From positions 620,001 through 684,000 of the forward strand of contig NC_020548.1 of the NCBI RefSeq assembly GCF_000349945.1: DNA of 64,000 nucleotides, in the 5' to 3' direction. This DNA comes from Azoarcus sp. KH32C. GTDB taxonomy: Bacteria > Pseudomonadota > Gammaproteobacteria > Burkholderiales > Rhodocyclaceae. Below, piece after piece: positions 58,311 through 64,000 of this stretch. The translations under genes and the position numbers were made by a program. The first letter of the stretch is position 1. Each line of letters starts with the position of its first letter. Below the pieces are notes generated by a model. It was not told the DNA's origin. It saw nothing but the letters and a program-made list of their open reading frames with translations, and ran no database searches.

Positions 58311-59156
58311 GTGGATATCAGCGTTTCAGCCACCCGCGCCAAGGTCGCCGAGCACGCCTACCGCATCCGCCGCAATGCGCTGCTGATGGGCGAAGTGCAA
58401 GGCCAGGGCTACATCGCCCAGGCGCTGGACATTGCCGACGTGCTGGCGACGGCCTACTTTCATGCGATGCGCTACCGGCCGGAGGATCCGGCGTGGGAAG
58501 AGCGCGACCGCTTCCTGCTGTCGAACGGCCACTACGCGATCGCGCTGTACGCGGCGCTAATCGAGGCCGGCATCGTCCCCCAGGAGGAACTGGAGACCTA
58601 CGGCAGCGACGACAGCCGCCTGCCGATGTCGGGCATGGCGAGCTACACCCCGGGCATGGAGATGTCGGGCGGCTCGCTCGGCCAGGGCCTGACGATCGCC
58701 GTCGGCCGTGCCCTGGGCCTCAAGCGCAAGGGCTCGAAGTCCTTCGTCTATACGCTGTTCTCGGACGGCGAACTCGACGAGGGCGCGGTGTGGGAAGGCC
58801 TGATGTCGGCCGCGCACCACAAGCTCGACAACATGATCGCGATCGTCGACGTCAATAACCAGCAGGCCGACGGCCCCTCCTCCCAAGTGATGGCCTTCGA
58901 GCCGCTCACCGAGAAGATGCAAGCCTTCGGCTGGTTCACCCAGCGCGTGAATGGCAACGATCTCGACGCCGTGATCGCCGCCTTCGACGCCGCACGCAAT
59001 CACCCCGAACCCAAGCCCCGCATGATCATCGCCGACACGTTGATGGGCTGCGGCGTGCCCTTCCTCGAAGCGCGCGAAAAGAATCACTTCATCCGAGTCG
59101 AAGCCAACGAGTGGCAGCTCGCCCTCGAAGCGCTGGAAGCCGGGAGGAACAAATGA
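58311..59156 (+). CDS. Transketolase, N-terminal (ThDP-binding) subunit
   Basis: 281 residues. EVQGQGYIAQALDIADVL, the YTPGMEMSGGSLGQGLTIAV segment, and the ThDP motif FSDGELDEGAVWEGL ending in VDVNNQQADG identify the first half of a split transketolase. GTG start with AGGAG 6 bp upstream. It needs the second subunit that overlaps its stop codon. Moves two-carbon units between sugars or sugar-like acids. The neighbours (two dehydrogenases, TRAP transporter) suggest use of an imported polyhydroxy acid. Confidence 0.9.
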   Translation: MDISVSATRAKVAEHAYRIRRNALLMGEVQGQGYIAQALDIADVLATAYFHAMRYRPEDPAWEERDRFLLSNGHYAIALYAALIEAGIVPQEELETYGSDDSRLPMSGMASYTPGMEMSGGSLGQGLTIAVGRALGLKRKGSKSFVYTLFSDGELDEGAVWEGLMSAAHHKLDNMIAIVDVNNQQADGPSSQVMAFEPLTEKMQAFGWFTQRVNGNDLDAVIAAFDAARNHPEPKPRMIIADTLMGCGVPFLEAREKNHFIRVEANEWQLALEALEAGRNK

Positions 59157-60238
59157 AAGCAAACAGCCCCCACGCTCGCCTGCAAGCAGACTCGCTGCCC
59201 CCCGAGGGGGCGGCTGCCGCCTTGGGACGGCCCGGCGGCGGCGCTGCCACCGCCCAGAAGCCCAAGCTGAAGACCTCGGCGATGATCGCGTCGATCGCAG
59301 GCGAGGGCCAGCGCACCCAGGCCGCGCCCTTCGGCCACGCGCTCGTGAAGCTCGCCGCCGAGCGCCCCGAGATCGTCGGCATGACGGCCGACCTCGCGAA
59401 ATACACCGACCTGCACATCTTCGCGCAGGCCTACCCCGACCGCTTTTACCAGATGGGGATGGCCGAGCAATTGCTGATGGGTGCGGCGGCCGGCTTTGCG
59501 CATGAAGGCGCAATGCCCTTCGTGACGACCTACGCGGTCTTTGCGACGCGCCGCGCCTACGACTTCATGCACCAGACGATCGCCGAGGACGACCTCAACG
59601 TGAAGATCGCCTGCGCGCTGCCGGGACTGACGACCGGCTACGGCCCGAGCCACCAGGCCGCCGAGGATCTCGCGCTGATGCGTGCAATGCCCGGCATGAT
59701 GGTGATCGATCCGTGCGACGCGCTCGACATCGAACAGATGGTGCCGGCGGTCGCCGAGCACAAGGGACCGGTCTACATGCGTCTGCTGCGCGGCCAGGTG
59801 CCGCTGGTGCTCGACGAGTACGACTACAAGTTCGAGCTCGGCAAGGCCAAGCTCGTCCGTGACGGCCGCGACGTGCTCGTGATCTCGTCCGGGATCATGA
59901 CGATGCGCGCGCTCGAAGTCGCCAAGGCACTCGCAGCGGACAGCGTCGATGTCGGCGTGCTGCACGTGCCGACGATCAAGCCGCTCGATGTCTCGACGAT
60001 CCTGCGCGAAGCGGGTCGCTCTGGCCGCCTCGTCGTCGTCGCCGAGAACCACACGACGATCGGCGGGCTCGGCGAGGCGGTTGCCACCGCGCTGCTGTCG
60101 GCCGGCGTGACGCCGCAGTTCCGCCAGATCGCACTCCCCGATGCCTTCCTCGACGCCGGCGCGCTGCCCACGCTGCACGACCGCTACGGCATCTCGACCG
60201 AGACGATGAGCGCACGAATCAAGGGCTGGCTCGGCTGA
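59153..60238 (+). CDS. Transketolase, C-terminal subunit
   Basis: 361 residues. The pyrimidine-binding domain shows DLAKYTDLHIFAQAYPDRFY, GMAEQLLMGAAAGFAHEG and TTYAVFATRRAYDF, followed by the C-terminal transketolase domain. The ATG overlaps the previous stop (ATGA). Residues ~5-34 (SPHARLQADSLPPEGAAAAL and following) are not part of the family and correspond to a GC-rich intergenic-type repeat inside the gene; usual members go directly from the start to KLKTSAMIASIA (here residue ~38). Confidence 0.9.
   Translation: MKANSPHARLQADSLPPEGAAAALGRPGGGAATAQKPKLKTSAMIASIAGEGQRTQAAPFGHALVKLAAERPEIVGMTADLAKYTDLHIFAQAYPDRFYQMGMAEQLLMGAAAGFAHEGAMPFVTTYAVFATRRAYDFMHQTIAEDDLNVKIACALPGLTTGYGPSHQAAEDLALMRAMPGMMVIDPCDALDIEQMVPAVAEHKGPVYMRLLRGQVPLVLDEYDYKFELGKAKLVRDGRDVLVISSGIMTMRALEVAKALAADSVDVGVLHVPTIKPLDVSTILREAGRSGRLVVVAENHTTIGGLGEAVATALLSAGVTPQFRQIALPDAFLDAGALPTLHDRYGISTETMSARIKGWLG
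59165..59250 (+). repeat. GC-rich palindromic repeat captured in the transketolase gene
   Basis: Contains GCCCCCCGAGGGGGC (a palindrome with a short loop) and then GGCTGCCGCCTTGGGACGG and CCCGGCGGCGGC. This resembles the GC-rich repeats found between genes in many betaproteobacteria. It keeps the frame open and adds about 29 residues to the protein N-terminus. Confidence 0.55.
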
Positions 60239-60286
60239 GCCACTGCACTCCCGACCCCAACCTCCAACGAACAAAGGAATACACAC

Positions 60287-61048
60287 ATGTCGCAGTCCCT
60301 TCTCCTCGACGGAAAGGTCGCCATCATCACCGGCGGCGCCGGCCTCAACGGCCTCGGCTTCGCCACCGCCAAGATGCTCGCCGCGCAGGGCGCCCGCGTC
60401 GCGATCCTCGACCTCGAGCAAGCCAACCCCGCCGGTGCGGCGGCCGAACTGGGCCCGCAACACATCGGCCTCGTCGCCAACGTGACCGACAAGGCCTCGT
60501 GCGAAGCTGCCGCCGCCGAAGTGGTCAAGCAACTCGGCAGCATCGACGTGCTGGTGAATAACGCCGGCATCACCCAGCCGCGCAAGATGCTCGACATCAC
60601 CGGCGCCGACTACGACGCCGTGCTCGACGTGAGCCTGCGCGGCACGCTCTACATGTCGCAGGCCGTGGTGCCGACGATGCAGCAGCAGAAGAGCGGCTCG
60701 ATCGTGTGCATCTCGTCGGTCTCCGCGCAGCGCGGCGGCGGCATCCTCGGCGGCCCGCACTACTCCGCCGCGAAGGCCGGCGTGCTGGGTCTCGCCCGTG
60801 CGATGGCGCGCGAATACGGCGCGGACAACATCCGCGTCAACTGCATCACCCCGGGCCTGATCGCGACCGACATCAACAAGGGCAAGATCCCCGAAGATCG
60901 CCGCGCCGCGATCCTGGAATCGATCCCGCTCGGCCACATCGGCGAGCCCAACGACGTCGCCGGCTGCGTGGTCTTCCTTGCGAGCCCGCTGTCGAAGTAC
61001 TGCACCGGCATCACGCTCGACGTCAATGGCGGCATGTTGATCCACTGA
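60287..61048 (+). CDS. Short-chain dehydrogenase/reductase
   Basis: 253 residues. Coenzyme loop ITGGAGLNGLGFATAK, NNAGITQPR, catalytic Ser in ISSVSAQRGG and YSAAKAGVLG with the Tyr-Lys pair. C-terminal YCTGITLDVNGGMLIH is typical. Probably oxidises or reduces a hydroxyl of the substrate handled by the neighbouring transketolase. AAAGGAATAC lies before the ATG; the next gene follows after 2 bp. Confidence 0.88.
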   Translation: MSQSLLLDGKVAIITGGAGLNGLGFATAKMLAAQGARVAILDLEQANPAGAAAELGPQHIGLVANVTDKASCEAAAAEVVKQLGSIDVLVNNAGITQPRKMLDITGADYDAVLDVSLRGTLYMSQAVVPTMQQQKSGSIVCISSVSAQRGGGILGGPHYSAAKAGVLGLARAMAREYGADNIRVNCITPGLIATDINKGKIPEDRRAAILESIPLGHIGEPNDVAGCVVFLASPLSKYCTGITLDVNGGMLIH

Positions 61049-61050
61049 TC

Positions 61051-61962
61051 ATGGCGAACATTGCATCCGGCAGCACGGTCGGCTTCGTGGGCCTCGGCGC
61101 GATGGGCCTGCCGATGGCCAAGAACCTCGTGGCCCGCGGCTTTTCCGTGCGCGGCTACGACCTGCGGCAAAGCGCCCGCGAGGCGCTTGTCGCCGAAGGC
61201 GGCCGCGGCGCCGCGAGCGTCGCGGAAGCGGCACGCGAGGCCGACGCGCTGGTCCTGATGGTGGTGAACGCCACCCAGGCCGAAGCGGCGCTCTTCGAGC
61301 AGGGCGGCCTCGAAGCCCTGCCCCAAGGTGCTGCCGTGGTGCTGATGTCCACCTGCCCGCCCGCCGCCGTGGAGAAACTCGCGGAGCGCGTCACCGGGGC
61401 TGGCCGGCGCTTCGTCGATGCCCCGGTGTCCGGCGGCATGGTCGGCGCCATCGCCGGGTCGCTGACGATCATGGCGGCCGCCCCGGCGGCCACGCTCGCA
61501 GCCGTGCGGCCGGTGCTCGATGCACTCGGCAGCAAGGTCGTCCATGTCGGCGAGCATCCCGGCCAGGGCGCGATGGTCAAGACGGTGAACCAGCTCCTCT
61601 GCGGCGTGCATATCGCAGTTGCCGCCGAGGCGCTGTCACTCGCCGGCAAGGTCGGCATCGACCGCGAAGTGATGCTGGACGTACTCGGCGGCTCTGCGGC
61701 CTCAAGTTGGATGCTGCGCGACCGCGGGCCCCGGATGATCCAGGCCCAACCCGAAGTGACGAGCGCAGTCGATATTTTCGTCAAGGACCTGGGCATCGTC
61801 CTTGAAGCGGGCCGGGACACCAAGGCGGCGCTGCCGCTCGCGGCCGTCGCCCACCAGATGTTCCTCGCCACGTCCGGCCGTGGCGACGGCGCGGCCGACG
61901 ACAGCCAGGTGATCCGCGCCTATCAGGCCCTCAACCGCCAAAGCACTACAGAGAATCGATAA
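61051..61962 (+). CDS. 3-hydroxyisobutyrate-dehydrogenase-family oxidoreductase
   Basis: 303 residues. The NAD-binding GFVGLGAMGLPMAKNLV, the substrate motif DAPVSGGMVGAIAGSLTIM and the catalytic Lys in GAMVKTVNQLL are all present. The family includes L-threonate and tartronate semialdehyde dehydrogenases. With the SDR, split transketolase and TRAP system it suggests catabolism of a short hydroxy acid. Exact substrate unknown. Confidence 0.88.
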   Translation: MANIASGSTVGFVGLGAMGLPMAKNLVARGFSVRGYDLRQSAREALVAEGGRGAASVAEAAREADALVLMVVNATQAEAALFEQGGLEALPQGAAVVLMSTCPPAAVEKLAERVTGAGRRFVDAPVSGGMVGAIAGSLTIMAAAPAATLAAVRPVLDALGSKVVHVGEHPGQGAMVKTVNQLLCGVHIAVAAEALSLAGKVGIDREVMLDVLGGSAASSWMLRDRGPRMIQAQPEVTSAVDIFVKDLGIVLEAGRDTKAALPLAAVAHQMFLATSGRGDGAADDSQVIRAYQALNRQSTTENR

Positions 61963-62004
61963 CACGATTCGATACGACGACACATCCAGAAGGAGGAGCA
62001 CATC

Positions 62005-63045
62005 ATGACAAACGCTAACGACCGCAAGGGCATCAACCGCCGTACCTTCCTGAAGGCCGGCGCAACGATGGCCGCCTCGCTGCCGCTGTTCAGCATCTCC
62101 ACGCGCCCGGCTTTCGCTGCCGAGTTCAACTACAAGCTCGCGACCGGCCAGGACCCCACCCATCCGGTCAACATCCGCGCGCAGGAAGCGCTGAACCGCA
62201 TCCGCGAAGCGACCAACGGCCGCGTCGATATCAAGCTCTTCCCGGCCAACCAGCTGGGCTCGGACACCGACCTGCTGTCTCAGGTGCGTAGCGGCGGCGT
62301 CGAATTCTTCAACCTGTCGGCATCGATCCTCGCGACCTTTGCGCCCATCGCCGGCATCGTCAACACCGGCTTCGCCTTCAAGGACTACGACACGGTATGG
62401 AAGGCGATGGACGGCGAACTCGGCGCCCACATCCGCGAGCAGATCGCGAAGAGCGGGATCATCACCGTGTCCCGCGCGTGGGATAACGGCTTCCGCCACA
62501 TCTCCTCCTCGACGCGCGAAATCCGCAAGCCCGACGACCTGAAGGGCTTCAAGATCCGCGTCCCGCCGGCGCCGATGCTGACTTCGCTGTTCAAGGCGCT
62601 GGATGCGGGTGCTGCGCCGATCAACTTCAACGAGCTGTATTCCGCGCTGCAGACCAAGGTCGTCGAAGGCCAGGAGAACCCACTGGCGATCATCGCCACG
62701 GCCAAGCTCTACGAGGTGCAGAAATCCATCAGCCTGACCGGCCACGTCTGGGACGGTTACTGGATCCTCGGCAACCGCCGCGCCTGGGAAAAACTGCCGG
62801 CGGACCTGCGTGCGATCGTCGAGAAGGAATTCGACCGCTCCACGACCGACCAGCGTGCCGACATCGCCAAGCTGTCCGCGTCGCTGCGCGAAGACCTGAA
62901 GGCAAAGGGCATCAACTTCTTCGACGTCGATCGCGAACCCTTCCGCGCCGCGCTCGCCAAGACGAGCTTCTACGGCGACTGGAAGGCGAAGTACGGTGAA
63001 CAGGCTTGGAGCCTGCTCGAGAAGTATTCCGGGAAGCTGGGTTAA
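62005..63045 (+). CDS. TRAP transporter substrate-binding protein (DctP family)
   Basis: 346 residues. A Tat-like leader (NRRTFLKAGATMAASLPLFS) precedes the periplasmic binding domain with FNYKLATGQDPTHPVN, GRVDIKLFPANQLGSDTDLL and KGFKIRVPPAPMLTSLFKAL, whose Arg usually binds the substrate carboxylate. AGGAGGAG lies 7 bp before the ATG. Delivers an organic acid to the membrane part encoded next. Confidence 0.92.
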   Translation: MTNANDRKGINRRTFLKAGATMAASLPLFSISTRPAFAAEFNYKLATGQDPTHPVNIRAQEALNRIREATNGRVDIKLFPANQLGSDTDLLSQVRSGGVEFFNLSASILATFAPIAGIVNTGFAFKDYDTVWKAMDGELGAHIREQIAKSGIITVSRAWDNGFRHISSSTREIRKPDDLKGFKIRVPPAPMLTSLFKALDAGAAPINFNELYSALQTKVVEGQENPLAIIATAKLYEVQKSISLTGHVWDGYWILGNRRAWEKLPADLRAIVEKEFDRSTTDQRADIAKLSASLREDLKAKGINFFDVDREPFRAALAKTSFYGDWKAKYGEQAWSLLEKYSGKLG

Positions 63046-63049
63046 TACC

Positions 63050-64000
63050 ATGGCCGCCGTTCTGCAAATTCATGCGATAGCGCATCGGCACCCTGCCCTT
63101 GCCATCGTCGATGCCACCGTCAGCCGCGCGGTCGAGATGGCTGCCGCGCTGCTGGTGGTGGCGGAAATCTGCGTCCTGCTGACGGGGGTCACCAGCCGAT
63201 ACCTGTTCCATACTCCCATCGTCTGGACCGACGAACTGGCCTCGATCCTGTTCCTGTGGCTGGCGATGCTGGGGGCGGTCGTCGCGCTGCGCCGCGGCGA
63301 GCACATGCGGATGACGGCCCTGGTGGGGATGGTGCCGCCCAAGGTGCGCACCTTCCTCGAAACGCTCGCCATCGCCGCCCCAGTCGTCTTCCTGCTGCTG
63401 CTCATCCACCCTGCGGTGGAGTTCGCCCAGGAGGAAGCCTTTGTCACCACCCCCGCCCTCGATCTGCCGAACTCCTGGCGCGCCGCGGCCCTGCCGGTCG
63501 GCTCGGTGCTGATGCTGGTGATGGCGGGCTTGCGGCTGCTGGGCACCGAGGACTGGCGTTACGCCGTCGGCGCGGTCGCGGCGGTTGCGGCGATCGCGGG
63601 GATCATGATGCTGCTCGAACCCGTGCTGCGCGATCTGGGCAACCTCAACCTGCTGATCTTCTTCGTCGGCCTGGTTGCGCTGGGGGTGCTGTCCGGGGCG
63701 CCGATCGCCTTCTGCTTCGGCCTCGCGACGCTGGGCTATCTCGCGCTGACGACCGACACGCCCTTGCTGGTGGTGGTGGGCCGGATGGACGAGGGCATGT
63801 CCCACCTGATCCTGCTGTCGGTGCCGCTCTTCGTCTTCCTCGGCCTGCTGATCGAGATGACCGGCATGGCGACCGCGATGGTGGCTTTCCTCGCGAGCCT
63901 GCTGGGTCACGTGCGCGGCGGCCTGTCCTACGTGCTGCTGGGAGCGATGTATCTGGTGTCCGGCATCTCGGGCTCGAAGGCGGCGGACATGGCGGCCGTG
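63050..64000 (+). CDS. TRAP transporter fused small/large permease (DctQ-DctM), 3' partial
   Basis: Open for 317 codons to the window end. Starts MAAVLQIHAIAHRHPALAIV. The first ~165 residues carry four helices of the DctQ type, with VTSRYLFHTPIVWTDELASI and LRRGEHMRM. From ~185 the DctM part begins (LLIFFVGLVALGVLSGAPIA, FGLATLGYLAL), so both permease subunits are fused. It starts 4 bp after the DctP stop. Confidence 0.9.
   Translation, partial: MAAVLQIHAIAHRHPALAIVDATVSRAVEMAAALLVVAEICVLLTGVTSRYLFHTPIVWTDELASILFLWLAMLGAVVALRRGEHMRMTALVGMVPPKVRTFLETLAIAAPVVFLLLLIHPAVEFAQEEAFVTTPALDLPNSWRAAALPVGSVLMLVMAGLRLLGTEDWRYAVGAVAAVAAIAGIMMLLEPVLRDLGNLNLLIFFVGLVALGVLSGAPIAFCFGLATLGYLALTTDTPLLVVVGRMDEGMSHLILLSVPLFVFLGLLIEMTGMATAMVAFLASLLGHVRGGLSYVLLGAMYLVSGISGSKAADMAAV

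Overview
The window looks like part of a high-GC betaproteobacterial chromosome of the Azoarcus/Aromatoleum/Thauera type (Rhodocyclales). The clues are a two-[4Fe-4S] ferredoxin of the kind that feeds benzoyl-CoA reductase, a two-subunit 2-oxoacid:ferredoxin oxidoreductase, a benzoyl-CoA-reductase/2-hydroxyacyl-CoA-dehydratase-like complex, many acyl-CoA genes, and remnants of a nitric oxide reductase cluster. The genus is an inference from gene content. I see no rRNA, tRNA or CRISPR.

Layout. 1-6.6 kb: end of a universal-stress/hemerythrin protein, an acyl-CoA ligase, a PhoD-like phosphatase with a REP-associated transposase remnant at its 5' side, and a MalT-like LuxR regulator. 6.7-12.5 kb: a three-gene ATP-dependent reductase/dehydratase operon (one gene is an ATPase-dehydratase fusion), a divergent AraC regulator and a ferredoxin. 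12.5-13.8 kb: norE, norF, a norQ stub and an AraC-gene remnant. 13.9-23.8 kb: a nine-gene acyl-CoA operon (membrane protein, acyl-CoA dehydrogenase, saccharopine-dehydrogenase-like protein, CoA ligase, thiolase, then phosphatase, APH kinase, SDR and a second acyl-CoA dehydrogenase; the last three resemble the levulinate/4-hydroxyacyl-CoA module). 23.8-26 kb: terminase stub, toxin-antitoxin pair, cytochrome c' and small membrane proteins. 26-29.9 kb: korB, korA and a divergent small Cys/Gly-rich protein. 29.9-42.2 kb: MFS transporter, CoA-transferase, YeiH, an envelope set (RND/MMPL exporter, YCF48-like, DUF1329, DUF1302) and a CoA ligase. 42.5-51.7 kb: second MalT-like regulator, second stress/hemerythrin protein, quinone oxidoreductase, TauD-type dioxygenase, beta-keto acid cleavage enzyme, second MFS and a hydrolase. 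51.7-56 kb: a block of IS110 remnant, arsC, muramidase and chemoreceptor, bounded by a ~110-bp direct repeat. 56-64 kb: histidine kinase, LysR regulator, split transketolase, SDR, 3-hydroxyisobutyrate-dehydrogenase-like protein and a TRAP transporter running off the end.

Main result. Five intergenic sites share one architecture: GTCAAG-N15-GTCAA (direct repeat, exactly 21 bp), with TG at fixed position inside the spacer and a YTAA-type -10 element 19 or 22 bp downstream. They lie upstream of the reductase operon/araC, the ferredoxin, the nine-gene acyl-CoA operon, korAB and the small Cys/Gly-rich protein, each pointing towards that target. I infer that the AraC protein at 11020-12048 binds them. 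This ties an ATP-driven low-potential reductase, its electron supply and a lower acyl-CoA pathway into one regulon. The substrate cannot be read from sequence.
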